Position numbers and translations under genes: made by a program. Below, piece after piece: positions 50,958 through 60,050 of a DNA stretch of 64,000 bases. Within the stretch, counting starts at the first letter, position 1, and each line of letters opens with the position of its first letter. Source of the stretch: Flavitalea plasmicola (GTDB lineage Bacteria > Bacteroidota > Bacteroidia > Chitinophagales > Chitinophagaceae); contig NZ_JAUOTO010000001.1 of assembly GCF_030546645.1 (NCBI RefSeq), positions 558,001-622,000 on the forward strand, in the 5' to 3' direction. The notes beneath the pieces are model-generated. The model had not been told where the DNA came from, did not search any database, and saw only the letters and a list, made by a program, of their open reading frames with translations.

Positions 50958-53369
50958 CTATTTGTTTTTAAAGTTATTTACGATTCTCATAACCATTTGC
51001 CCGCTCGTATTTGCGTTTTTTTTTATCACTTCCTTTTTCGTATAGCCGTTTTTATGTCCATAGCGGAAGCCATTGTATCCATAACTATCCCAATAGTCAA
51101 GCCCTGGCGCTTTTCTAATCCGAATACCGTTGTAAATAATGCGCAGGTTGGCCATATTGCCCGTCTCTTTCAGCCCGTTCATGAATTTAATAAAACCATG
51201 ATGCGTATAATTTTGCCTGATGACATACAGCGCAACACTGGAATAGGGGGCCAGTATTTTAGGGTCTGTTACCATGCCCACACAGGGGGAGTCAATAATA
51301 ATTGTGTCAAACTCGTTCTTCAGACAGGACATCAGCATTGGAAGTTTCCCGTTCAGGATTAGTTCGGCCGGATTTGCCAGGAGCGTGCCTGCCGGAACAA
51401 TCCACAGGTTGTCCACTTTATCGTATGGCTGACATATTTCAGCGAAGGTTGACCGCCCCATAAAAAAGTCACTGATACCATGATCATAAGCAATCCCCAG
51501 ATAAGCGCACACTGCCGGACGGTAAAGATCGAATTCCACCAAGGCTGTTTTCCTTCCGGACAAAGCAAAGCTGATAGCCAGATTGATAGATACAAAACTT
51601 TTCCCTTCTTTTGGCACGGAAGAAGTCAACAGCAATACCCTGCCTTTTTCTTCGGATTGCAGCATATAATTAATGCCGGCCCTCAGCTCCCGGAATTGTT
51701 CCGCTATCAGTGTGCGGGTATCCTGCCCTATCACGACCACTTCTCCCGGGGGGGCAGATTCATAGATAATTTCCCCGATTATCGGGATGTCAGTCCCGCT
51801 TTCTATTTCCGATCTGTACAGGATACGGCTGTTGCCGAACTCTTTTTTGTGTATCCACAATCCAGCCACGAAAGCAGACAGCAAAATCCCTAATGCATAG
51901 ATCACTATTGGCTGGGGCGTTTTCAGCCCATAGTCTTCCGATGGTTCGATAATGCTATAGTTCGGGGCAATGGCCGCGGAGGCGATGGCCGTCTCCTCCC
52001 GTTTTTGCAGCAAAAAAGTATAGAGATCATTCTTAATAGTTTGATTGCGGGTAATATCCAGCAACGACTTCTCTTTCGCAGGAATATTCTTCAGCGACCG
52101 GTCAAAATTGCCGTTATCGGTCTGCAATGATTTCCTGGAAGCCTGCAGGCTCATCCGGAGATTTCCAACGCTTTCCAGTATGCTGTGCCTTAGTTGTTCT
52201 ATGCGATCTTTCAGCACTTTTACATGAGGGTTATTTCCACCGGATAAACTTTGCAGCTTTTCCAGCTCAAATTCATCCTGGAATAGTTGGCCCAGCAAAG
52301 TCACCAGCACCTGGTCGGACAGGCCAAGTGTGGCAGGCACAGGGTCATTGGCTTTATTGCGACTGGACACATATTGCTCTATCTGCTGCAATACATTCAA
52401 CTGAACGTCTATTTCGCTGATCCGGCGGTCATTCTCTTTTACCTGTCCCAGGAATATCTGTCCTTCCGCAGCAAGGTCTGTAATGCCTTCCTTTGATTTG
52501 TAATTCTGCAAGGAAGTCTCCACTCCACTCAGGTCCTGCGCAACAAGACGAAGACGGTCATCGATAAAGTTAAGCGCTATATCAAGCTGCTTCCTTTTAT
52601 TAGTGACATTGATGCCACCATAAAGATCGAGAAGCGTGCGCATGATCAGCACCCCGCGCCCTGCAATTTCATCAATGATACTGAGATCGAGAATGGGAGA
52701 TTGCTTGCTTACTGGAGTTACCTGGAGCCTCTTCTTCAGTCGGAGGGTAGCATCCGGTAATGGCAATACCTTCAGGAACAGAGGCTCTTTTGCCCACGCT
52801 ATTTCCTTATTGATGTGCCACCGGCATTTTCCCAGTATGGAGGTCACCGGCGTGTCCGCCAGGTAACGGGCGCCGTTAAACTCAACTTCATTCTTTTCCG
52901 GAATAATTTTTACTGCCCCTTCCACTGGTTGTATTATAGTTTCGGAGGCATACAACTCAAGGGTGACAGGAGGCAGGGGATACAGGGGAATGGTGTTCAA
53001 GCCTTTTTTTCCGCTCCATTGCACGTTTAATTTCAATTTGGAAACAACAGCTTGCAGCAACCCTCTGGATTGAATGATCTCTGTTTGCTTCTCTACCTCG
53101 GATATCTGGAAGCGCTGATCGGGGTGCGCAGTAGAAGGGGCCGGGTTGTTGTCCTTTTCCTGTGAATCATCATTCACCACTATTTGAGCGTGCGCCTCGT
53201 AAAACGGCGTGGCAAAACGCAAGTAGAAAAATGCCCCTGCCACCCCCGCTGCAAGGATGATTAGTATCCGCGGCCAATAGGGCCAGATGCGGAAAAGCAC
53301 CTGCGACAACCGTCGTTTGCTTTCATCATCTGCAGTATCCAGAATAGTATTGCTTGCTGTAATGGCCAC
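50958..53369 (-). CDS. Polysaccharide co-polymerase with tyrosine autokinase domain (Wzc-like)
   Basis: An 803-residue inner-membrane protein. TM1 (~35-51) and TM2 (~485-505) enclose a periplasmic Wzz-type domain with long helices (~265-460). The cytoplasmic BY-kinase (~545-755) has Walker A SSVPKEGKSF (583-592), a Walker A' reading VEFDLYRP (611-618) in place of the usual DxD form, and Walker B TIIIDSP (689-695). The C-terminal tail clusters tyrosines at 759, 763, 765, 770 and 776, the usual phosphorylation sites. Such proteins set chain length and export in Wza/Wzy-type systems. It follows Wza by four bases. Its presence next to an ABC exporter is unusual. Confidence 0.93.
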   Translation of the reverse strand: MAITASNTILDTADDESKRRLSQVLFRIWPYWPRILIILAAGVAGAFFYLRFATPFYEAHAQIVVNDDSQEKDNNPAPSTAHPDQRFQISEVEKQTEIIQSRGLLQAVVSKLKLNVQWSGKKGLNTIPLYPLPPVTLELYASETIIQPVEGAVKIIPEKNEVEFNGARYLADTPVTSILGKCRWHINKEIAWAKEPLFLKVLPLPDATLRLKKRLQVTPVSKQSPILDLSIIDEIAGRGVLIMRTLLDLYGGINVTNKRKQLDIALNFIDDRLRLVAQDLSGVETSLQNYKSKEGITDLAAEGQIFLGQVKENDRRISEIDVQLNVLQQIEQYVSSRNKANDPVPATLGLSDQVLVTLLGQLFQDEFELEKLQSLSGGNNPHVKVLKDRIEQLRHSILESVGNLRMSLQASRKSLQTDNGNFDRSLKNIPAKEKSLLDITRNQTIKNDLYTFLLQKREETAIASAAIAPNYSIIEPSEDYGLKTPQPIVIYALGILLSAFVAGLWIHKKEFGNSRILYRSEIESGTDIPIIGEIIYESAPPGEVVVIGQDTRTLIAEQFRELRAGINYMLQSEEKGRVLLLTSSVPKEGKSFVSINLAISFALSGRKTALVEFDLYRPAVCAYLGIAYDHGISDFFMGRSTFAEICQPYDKVDNLWIVPAGTLLANPAELILNGKLPMLMSCLKNEFDTIIIDSPCVGMVTDPKILAPYSSVALYVIRQNYTHHGFIKFMNGLKETGNMANLRIIYNGIRIRKAPGLDYWDSYGYNGFRYGHKNGYTKKEVIKKNANTSGQMVMRIVNNFKNK

Positions 53370-53373
53370 GGGC

Positions 53374-54174
53374 TTATTTCCTGGTAATGTTCACAATAGT
53401 CAGCAATAAAGAAAGGCTGGCCGCGCTGATAGTGATATACTGTGGTATACGCTCACGCGCAATGAAGGTGGAAGAGGCCGGCTCTACATAAACCACGTCA
53501 TTTGTTTTCAGGTAATAGTAAGGGGAGTTAACGATGTCTTTTGAAAGGAGGTTCAACCGGCCGAAACTCCTGACTCCCTTGACTTCACGTAATACAAGGA
53601 CATTCTCCCGTCGACCCAATATAAGCAGGTCCCCCGCCAGCCCTAATGCTTCCAATACAGTCAGGCGTTCATTGGGAATAGTAAAGCTGCCAGGATGACT
53701 CACCTCTCCCATAACGGTAACCCTGTAGTTGAGGAAACGGACATTGACAACGGGGTTCTTTGTATAATCTTTCAGCTTCTCTGTCAAAACGCTCTCCAGC
53801 TGCAGGCGTGTGAGCCCTTCTGCCTTTACTTTATCAAGGAAGGGCAATTTAATAGTACCATCGGCTTCCACGAGGTACCCCAATGCCTGAACGGTTGCAT
53901 TGGAAGTAATGGGGTTTACATTGCTGCCCTGGACAATGCCACTTCCTGAATTGAGCAGTACCAGATCTTCCAGGTTGGTGCCGCCGACGGTAATCCACAG
54001 CTGATCATTTTTTTGTATCAATGATTCGAACGCATAGATGCCGGTTGATATACTACCGGCCGAGGTGTCTTTCAGGTCGTACATATACACCATTTTCCGG
54101 GGGCCGGTGCAGGAAGCCATGCAAGCCAGGATCATTAACAAGATGACCAGTTCTCTGGGAATAATAGAATGCAT
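53374..54174 (-). CDS. Outer-membrane polysaccharide export lipoprotein (Wza-like)
   Basis: 266 residues from the ATG at 54174; the frame extends to 54228, but those residues precede the lipoprotein signal (LVILLMILACMASC). The poly_export domain begins near LIQKNDQLWITVGG and includes YLVEADGTIKLPFLDKVKAEG. An SLBB-like domain follows (VTVMGEVSHPGSFTIPNERL, then TVLEALGLAGDL). A C-terminal hydrophobic helix (YITISAASLSLLLTIVNITR) would span the outer membrane, as in Wza. It is the first gene of the capsule operon. The ligand chain leaves the cell through a ring of this protein. Confidence 0.92.
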   Translation of the reverse strand: MHSIIPRELVILLMILACMASCTGPRKMVYMYDLKDTSAGSISTGIYAFESLIQKNDQLWITVGGTNLEDLVLLNSGSGIVQGSNVNPITSNATVQALGYLVEADGTIKLPFLDKVKAEGLTRLQLESVLTEKLKDYTKNPVVNVRFLNYRVTVMGEVSHPGSFTIPNERLTVLEALGLAGDLLILGRRENVLVLREVKGVRSFGRLNLLSKDIVNSPYYYLKTNDVVYVEPASSTFIARERIPQYITISAASLSLLLTIVNITRK

Positions 54175-54577
54175 GGGAGTATAGGTATTTTTATAACTTT
54201 TTTTCAAAGCTTCGCTTTCCTGAGTCACATGGAATATGTCCAGGCAAATAATTTATTTACACGTCCATGACCGTTTCTTTTTGCGTTATAAGCATTTTCC
54301 GAGGTGAGATGGGGATACAATCAATTATACTGATCAATACTTCGTCTTCATGGGTTGAGTAAACCACTGAGAATCAATAAGGAAGATACTGGGAAAGGAA
54401 TAGTTTGACCTAGAAGATACTGAATTATCAGAGAGTCAATATTCTTCAAATTACAATAAAAAAGATATATTCGGAAATATTTTGCCCTAATTTTTTCTGC
54501 ACATCGCTGTCTCCCCCCTGATCAAAAATTCACAAATATGGGCAAAGCGCTTTTCCTAAAAGTTTTAAGCCAACCCC
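54175..54577. other. 403-bp intergenic region upstream of the capsule operon
   Basis: This AT-rich stretch lies between the winged-helix regulator and Wza, both on the minus strand. It must hold the capsule promoter, but no clear TTTG/TAnnTTTG pair was found. A 10-bp direct repeat GAAGATACTG occurs at 54382-54391 and 54413-54422. No open frame of protein character was seen. Confidence 0.5.
54382..54422. repeat. 10-bp direct repeat, three helical turns apart
   Basis: GAAGATACTG occurs twice, 31 bases from start to start, so both copies face the same side of the helix. Winged-helix regulators of the OmpR type often bind direct repeats, and such a regulator is encoded 150 bases away. Confidence 0.4.
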
Positions 54578-55471
54578 CTATGAATTAATTTCAAGCTTAT
54601 ATCCTTTGCCTCGTACAACAACAATTTTGATGTTTGGATCAAGTTCCAATTTTTTTCTAAGTTTTGATATGAACATATCCAGACTGCGCCCCACAATAAC
54701 ACCCTCATCCTCCCATATCTCTTTTTGAAGCCGGCTTCTCTCTATAGTCTCGTTAGGAGACAATGCGAGAATCAGGAGCACGCGGGTTTCAGTTCCGGTC
54801 AAGTCTATCGCCTTTCCATTCATGATGAGCTTACGATTCTTCGCATCAAACAAAACGGCGCCCAAAGTAATCATATCCGTATCCTGAGCCTTCTCAGGTA
54901 AAGCTGCTTCCGGCTTAGCAGATCTAAAAAAAAGGAAGCCAACAAATGCTAAAAATGGCAGGCTGCCCAAAAGAATCCAGCTTTTGGCCGTATTTACGGT
55001 CAACTTTTTAAATTTAACGTTAATCATGTAACATCCTGTGGGCTGCTTTCTTCCTCCACAGGTTATAATATCATCTTTTTTATTTTTTGATATAGCGTAT
55101 CCATAAACTACCCTGGCGTTGCCGCAGTTCAGCACGTTGACAACATAATCGCCTGCGAGAGGGTCCTGGGCCAGTAAACGCCGGCTAATATTGACCAGGG
55201 AGTCCGGTCGAAAAGTAAGATTATTCTCAAAACTGATCCGGTATTCATTTTCTGCAGTCTTATCCACCGGGAGCACCCTTGACACACTGTCGCCCGACTG
55301 TAAAAGTAGTTCATGTCCGATCCGGCGGAGTAAAACTTCCCTTCTGGAAATATCAAAATTGTCACCATCCTCCATTCTGAGAGCTACACAGATTATGGAG
55401 ATAAACATGAGGAGTATCGATCCGAACAGGTATTTGCGTTTTCCGAAGAGGAAATTTCGGCTAAGATGCAT
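54578..55471 (-). CDS. Membrane-anchored winged-helix (OmpR/PhoB-type) transcriptional regulator
   Basis: A 297-residue one-component regulator. TM1 is at ~14-31 (LFGSILLMFISIICVAL), a periplasmic domain at ~32-164, TM2 at ~165-183 (ILLGSLPFLAFVGFLFF), then a cytoplasmic linker and a trans_reg_C winged helix at ~198-297 (LTGTETRVLLILALSPNETI, WEDEGVIVGRSLDMFISKLR, VRGKGYKLEI). There is no receiver domain. The periplasmic part has Cys116, Cys138 and Cys147, which could form a disulfide. The layout resembles ToxR/CadC regulators with the DNA-binding domain moved to the C-terminus. Position and strand suggest it controls the capsule operon; inference. Confidence 0.87.
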   Translation of the reverse strand: MHLSRNFLFGKRKYLFGSILLMFISIICVALRMEDGDNFDISRREVLLRRIGHELLLQSGDSVSRVLPVDKTAENEYRISFENNLTFRPDSLVNISRRLLAQDPLAGDYVVNVLNCGNARVVYGYAISKNKKDDIITCGGRKQPTGCYMINVKFKKLTVNTAKSWILLGSLPFLAFVGFLFFRSAKPEAALPEKAQDTDMITLGAVLFDAKNRKLIMNGKAIDLTGTETRVLLILALSPNETIERSRLQKEIWEDEGVIVGRSLDMFISKLRKKLELDPNIKIVVVRGKGYKLEINS

Positions 55472-55490
55472 AGTGTCAATATTTTATTTA

Positions 55491-55520
55491 CAAAGGTTAC
55501 ATTTTTATTTACAATCCAAA
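55491..55520 (-). promoter_or_regulatory. Promoter of the membrane regulator gene
   Basis: Minus strand: TTTG (55517-55520), 18 bases, AACCTTTG (55491-55498), seven of eight -7 positions matching. The expected start of transcription is ~13 bases before the ATG at 55471. Confidence 0.5.
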
Positions 55521-55623
55521 TCCCCCGCGTTGAAAGGTATCAAAGTAATTTCACGGGGTCAGGAATGCACTGCATTGACCGCTATTTGATCGTGCAATAT
55601 TACCTATATAAAATAAGTAAATT

Positions 55624-56673
55624 ATGAAATATGTGTATGTATGTGTTTTTTTCTTAATGTCCGTTTTTTTTCACACTTCCTGTGGACAAAACCAAACAAA
55701 CGTACCACAAGATAATATCAAGTCCAAAAGAGCTAATTACTCCGAGTCTCAGCTTAAAGAGGCGGAAACCACCAAGGTGCCTATGGGTATGGTTCGGCAT
55801 GTAAGGCAAGCCAGGAACGGAGACATTTTGATTGCTTCTTTCTTAAGCGTGTTTCGATACGATGGAACATCTTTCACCAATCTGACAGGTAAAATAATTT
55901 CGCCCCGCTTCTCCAGCTTCTGGGATGTCCTGGAAGATCGAAAAGGAAATCTTTGGTTCGCTTCCGTTGGTTCCGGAGTTTATAAATACGATGGGAAAAC
56001 CTTTCAGCATTTCACAACCAGGGAGGGGCTTGCCAGCGACGTGGTGCAGTCCATTTATGAAGATAGAGCAGGTAATATCTGGTTCGGAGCAAGCCGTTAC
56101 GATGGGAATTCGTTTCGAAATTTTACCATAAAAGATGGATTTCCCAGTAACAATATTCGTTTACTTCTTGAAGATAACACCGGCAAGCTTTGGTTTGGTG
56201 CACAAGGAGAAGAGATGTTCGTTTATGATGGGAAAACATTTACCGTTTTAAAAAACGAAGATGGCAAAGCGTTTACCAACGTTTGGTCGATAATCGAAGA
56301 TAAAAAGGGAAACATTTGGTTCGGTGGCAATGGCTATGACCTTTCTGGCTATGGCCTTTGGCGCTATGACGGCAGCACCTTTACCAAGGTGTCGCAGAGG
56401 GGGGCGTATGCAATAATCGAAGATAAAAAAGGAAACATCTGGACTACCGGTGAGGTAAATCCTAATGCGAAGGTCTGGGCACTTTCACGTTATGATGCAA
56501 AGTCCTTGTACGATAGAATGCCCACTGTAACAGAAATCAGGTCGGGGGGAAGAATGGGTTTTTTGGGGATATTGGAAGCTAACGATGGAAGTATTTGGTA
56601 TGGATCTGGAGATGGGGTGCATCGTTATGATGGAAAGACCTTTACAGACTTTAGAAGTAAGGCCGGTCAGTAA
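55624..56673 (+). CDS. Seven-bladed propeller lipoprotein (Reg_prop-like), copy 1
   Basis: A 349-residue lipoprotein (lipobox SVFFHTSC). Seven blades of the two-component-regulator-propeller kind are countable by their G-N-[IL]-W-F strands: DILIAS, GNLWFAS, GNIWFGA, GKLWFGA, GNIWFGG, GNIWTTG, GSIWYGS. Each is linked by a Y-D-G-K-[TS]-F turn and an ED-[RN] helix-turn. In sensor kinases such propellers bind extracellular ligands; here there is no kinase or membrane part, so it is a stand-alone surface or periplasmic binding protein. Blade three lacks five residues (GGGGA-type) found in copy 2. It is duplicated at 57399-58430 around a YceI gene. Confidence 0.87.
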   Translation: MKYVYVCVFFLMSVFFHTSCGQNQTNVPQDNIKSKRANYSESQLKEAETTKVPMGMVRHVRQARNGDILIASFLSVFRYDGTSFTNLTGKIISPRFSSFWDVLEDRKGNLWFASVGSGVYKYDGKTFQHFTTREGLASDVVQSIYEDRAGNIWFGASRYDGNSFRNFTIKDGFPSNNIRLLLEDNTGKLWFGAQGEEMFVYDGKTFTVLKNEDGKAFTNVWSIIEDKKGNIWFGGNGYDLSGYGLWRYDGSTFTKVSQRGAYAIIEDKKGNIWTTGEVNPNAKVWALSRYDAKSLYDRMPTVTEIRSGGRMGFLGILEANDGSIWYGSGDGVHRYDGKTFTDFRSKAGQ

Positions 56674-56737
56674 TAAGGTGTATCGCTGATTTTAAGATCA
56701 TTTGTCAATTATTATTAATCAATATCATTTCTGTAGT

Positions 56738-57382
56738 ATGAATAACAACCTATATGCCACCTGCTTAATTTTAATTATTGCTCCTTTATTCTTCGGTTGT
56801 GGTGCACCTGTAACAGGGGAAAATAAAAATGCATCGGCAAGTTCCATATCCTTGCATATTGGGGACGAAAAATACTTTATAATAGATACGAAGGAAAGTG
56901 TAGTAGCATGGAAAGGTTCAAGTGTTCCTGGGAACCATGAAGGGTACGCCTATATATCTAAAGGAGAATTGATGATTGAAAACGGTCAATTGATGGGTGG
57001 CACCGTTGAAATAGAAATGAACAAAATTGAGGGCCATGACCACTCGAGAGATAATGGCCTTATTAATCACTTAAAAGGTCCTGATTTCTTTGATGTTAAA
57101 AAATTCCCGTTTTCTACAATTGCCATTTCCAGCGTTGCATCAATAAATGTGGAAGATAAAGAGATCACTGGGAACCTGACCATTAAAGGTATCACACACC
57201 CCGTTACCTTTCCGGTCAAAATGGAAATGAAAGACGGAATTGTCAAAGCCAGTGGTAAGCTGGTCATTGATCGAACACTATGGGATGTCCGATATAAATC
57301 AGGAAAGTTCTTTGATAATTTAAAGGATCAGGCTATTGCGGATTCCATTGAATTCAATATAAAGGTTGTAGCAAAAAAATAG
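56738..57382 (+). CDS. YceI-family lipoprotein
   Basis: 214 residues from the ATG at 56738 (MNNNLYATCLI), with lipobox LFFGCG; an ATG at 56702 would add 12 unlikely residues. The YceI lipocalin-like barrel is recognisable by KESVVAWKGSSVPGNHEG, the GTVEIEMNKIEGHDHSRDN block, LKGPDFFDVKKFPFSTI, LTIKGITHPVTFPVKME and a closing SIEFNIKVVA strand. YceI proteins bind polyisoprenoids or other lipids in the periplasm. It sits between the two propeller copies (17 bases before copy 2), so all three are likely one operon. A role in lipid or quinone handling is possible. Confidence 0.9.
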   Translation: MNNNLYATCLILIIAPLFFGCGAPVTGENKNASASSISLHIGDEKYFIIDTKESVVAWKGSSVPGNHEGYAYISKGELMIENGQLMGGTVEIEMNKIEGHDHSRDNGLINHLKGPDFFDVKKFPFSTIAISSVASINVEDKEITGNLTIKGITHPVTFPVKMEMKDGIVKASGKLVIDRTLWDVRYKSGKFFDNLKDQAIADSIEFNIKVVAKK

Positions 57383-57398
57383 ACATCAAAAAGAAGTT

Positions 57399-58430
57399 AT
57401 GAAATACGCACACGTATATGCATTGTTGCTGCTGTTTGTTTTTCACGCCTCCTGCGGACAAAACCAAACAAAAGTACCACAAGATAATTTCAGTAAAGAA
57501 CACAATGGCCTCTCTGAGTCTCAGCTTAAAGAGGCGACCACCTCCAAAGTGCCTATCAGTATGGTTCGGAAGATAAAGCAAGATAGAAACGGAAACATTT
57601 TGATTGCTGCATCATGGGGTGGTGTTTTTCGATACGATGGAAAATCGTTTACTAATCTCACAAGTAGTAAAATAGGTTGGCACAGATTCTGGGATGTCCT
57701 GGAAGATCGAGGCGGAAACCTTTGGTTCGCTTCCACTGATTCCGGAGTTTATGGTTACAATGGGAAAACATTTCGACATTTTACAACCAGGGAGGGACTT
57801 GCTAATAATGCGGTTATGTGTATTTACGAAGATAAAGCCGGCATTATTTGGTTCGCCACTGGAGGAGGTGGAGCAAGCCGTTACGATGGGAAATCTTTTC
57901 AAAATTTTACAACTAAAGAAGGACTTTCCAGTAATGATCTTACTACTATCATGGAAGACAACACCGGGAAATTATGGTTTGGAACAAGGGGCGAGCCTTT
58001 TTTTTATGACGGAAAAACATTTACCGTTCTAAAAAACAAAGATGGTAAAGGGTTTAACAACGTTTGGTCAATAATCGAAGATAAAAAAGGAATCATTTGG
58101 TTCGGTGACGTTGATGGGCTTTGGCGCTATGACGGCAGAACCTTTACTAAGGTATCGCAGAGGGGGGCTTTTGCAATAATAGAAGATAAAAAAGGAAACA
58201 TCTGGACTACAGGTGAAGTAAATCCGAAGGTCTGGGCACTTTCACGTTATGATGCAAAGTCCTTGTACAATAAAATGCCCATTGTAACCGAAATCATGTC
58301 AGGACCACCAGCTTTTTTGGGACTTTTGGAAGCTAACGATGGCAGTATTTGGTTTGGATCTGGAGGTGGGGTGCATCGTTATGATGGAAAGACCATCACG
58401 GACTTTAAAAGTGCAGGCGGTCAAAAATAA
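57399..58430 (+). CDS. Seven-bladed propeller lipoprotein (Reg_prop-like), copy 2
   Basis: A 343-residue paralogue of the protein at 55624. The lipobox is LFVFHASC. Blades are GNILIAA, GNLWFAS, GIIWFAT, GKLWFGT, GIIWFGD, GNIWTTG, GSIWFGS, with the same YDGK[TS]F turns. The nucleotide sequence is very similar to copy 1 over nearly its whole length, including third-codon positions, so the duplication is recent. Differences lie mostly in loops. The gene lies 17 bases after the YceI gene and 47 before the serine hydrolase, on the same strand. Confidence 0.87.
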   Translation: MKYAHVYALLLLFVFHASCGQNQTKVPQDNFSKEHNGLSESQLKEATTSKVPISMVRKIKQDRNGNILIAASWGGVFRYDGKSFTNLTSSKIGWHRFWDVLEDRGGNLWFASTDSGVYGYNGKTFRHFTTREGLANNAVMCIYEDKAGIIWFATGGGGASRYDGKSFQNFTTKEGLSSNDLTTIMEDNTGKLWFGTRGEPFFYDGKTFTVLKNKDGKGFNNVWSIIEDKKGIIWFGDVDGLWRYDGRTFTKVSQRGAFAIIEDKKGNIWTTGEVNPKVWALSRYDAKSLYNKMPIVTEIMSGPPAFLGLLEANDGSIWFGSGGGVHRYDGKTITDFKSAGGQK

Positions 58431-58476
58431 TATGTATTGCTGATTTTAAATCTTCAAAAACGTTTAATATAATCTT

Positions 58477-59952
58477 ATGTACAAAGTATTTTTTACGCCA
58501 TTTTTTTTGTTTCTATTCTTTTGTATCCAAACAAGTTTTCTATTTGGACAAAATAATACAACCTATTCAAAAGAGGTGCAAGCAAAGATTAAAAAGTTTG
58601 AAAAGAATTTAGGTTTATGGGTGCAAATAGGCAATCAGCAATTTACACTTGCCGACAGAATGAAAACTAATCATGTAAACGGAGTAAGTATCGCATTGAT
58701 AAAAGATTATAAAATCGAGTGGGCAAAAGGATATGGCTGGGCAGATAGTGCGGAGCAACGGCCAATAACAATTAATACATTATTTCAAGCGGGTTCAATT
58801 AGTAAATCATTAAATGGGGTTGGTATTTTAAAATTGGTACAGGAAGGCAAATTGAACCTTGATTCAGATATTAATATTTATTTGAAATCATGGAAGTTTC
58901 CTTATGATTCTCTGTCAAAAGGGAAAAAAATAACGATAGCAAATCTGTTAAGCCATACAGCAGGATTAACAGTACATGGATTTGACGGTTATGAAAAAGG
59001 AGATACCATACCTGCACTGACACAAATTTTAAATGGCGAAAAGCCGGCGAACAATAAAGCGATTCGGTCCATGTATGAGCCATCTCTTAGATATGAATAT
59101 TCAGGTGGAGGAACAACCATATCGCAGCTAATATTGCAGGATGTAACAGGGCAACCATACGATGCATACATGTGGAACAATATATTAAACCCAATGGGAA
59201 TGAGCAATAGTTTTTATACCCAACCGCCGCCCGCGGGTAAAGAAAATTTATTAGCAACAGGTTATTATAATGACGGGAAAGAGGTGAAGGGGAAGTATCA
59301 TATTTATCCTGAACAAGCTGCTGCGGGCCTATGGACAACCCCTACGGACTTAGCTAAATATATTATAGAAACACAACTATCATTACAGGGAAGAAGCAAT
59401 AAAGTACTTTCCCCGGAAACAACCAGGCTTAGATTGACCCCTTATATTGATAGCGCTGCAGCGTTAGGAGTGTTTATTATTAAGAAGGGAAATGAAAAAT
59501 ATTTCAACCATGATGGTTGGGATGAAGGCTTTGTCGGTGCATATTACGGCAGCATGGAAAATGGGAATGGAGTAGTGGTAATGGCAAATACCGATAATGG
59601 AAGTCTATTAAGCGAAATAGTCAATTCCCTTGCTTCTGTTTATCACTGGAAAGATTTTTATACGCCGAAAATTAAAAACGTTGTTACCGTAAATAATGAA
59701 ATATTGAGATCATACGTGGGAAACTACAAACTACATAGAGATACACTTAAGGTTACCCTGGAAAAAGAAGGTCTGGTGATAAGGTTGAACAGTAAAACGA
59801 AATACAAAATTTATTTTACTTCTGATACTGAGTTTTTTATGTTGGAAATGGCTGGATCAGAACAAAGATTTACAAAAGACAAAAGCGATAGGATCATTGG
59901 CTTTGAGATTAATGATAATGGTTATAAAATGCAAGCCGTGAAAATGGAATAG
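58477..59952 (+). CDS. Serine hydrolase of the beta-lactamase family
   Basis: A 491-residue exported protein (signal FFLFLFFCIQTSFLFGQ). The catalytic motifs are SxxK as SISK (Ser107, Lys110) and YSG (Tyr208, Ser209, Gly210) at the YxN position, plus HDG near 350 (HDGWDEGF) in place of KTG. The LLSHTAGLTVHG block is typical. A C-terminal domain of ~100 residues follows (VGNYKLHRDTLKVTLEKEGL, DRIIGFEIN), resembling the DUF3471-type beta-barrel of PBP-like hydrolases. Likely substrates are small esters or peptides. Codon use is AT-rich, unlike the class C hydrolase at 9968. Confidence 0.87.
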   Translation: MYKVFFTPFFLFLFFCIQTSFLFGQNNTTYSKEVQAKIKKFEKNLGLWVQIGNQQFTLADRMKTNHVNGVSIALIKDYKIEWAKGYGWADSAEQRPITINTLFQAGSISKSLNGVGILKLVQEGKLNLDSDINIYLKSWKFPYDSLSKGKKITIANLLSHTAGLTVHGFDGYEKGDTIPALTQILNGEKPANNKAIRSMYEPSLRYEYSGGGTTISQLILQDVTGQPYDAYMWNNILNPMGMSNSFYTQPPPAGKENLLATGYYNDGKEVKGKYHIYPEQAAAGLWTTPTDLAKYIIETQLSLQGRSNKVLSPETTRLRLTPYIDSAAALGVFIIKKGNEKYFNHDGWDEGFVGAYYGSMENGNGVVVMANTDNGSLLSEIVNSLASVYHWKDFYTPKIKNVVTVNNEILRSYVGNYKLHRDTLKVTLEKEGLVIRLNSKTKYKIYFTSDTEFFMLEMAGSEQRFTKDKSDRIIGFEINDNGYKMQAVKME

Positions 59953-60050
59953 TCAAGCCTCCGCCAAAACTTTATCCAAAACAACAGTTTTCTGCATCGA
60001 CACTGGACTTACTTTTTTATAAGCAACCTTGCCGGATAGTAAAAAGTTAA

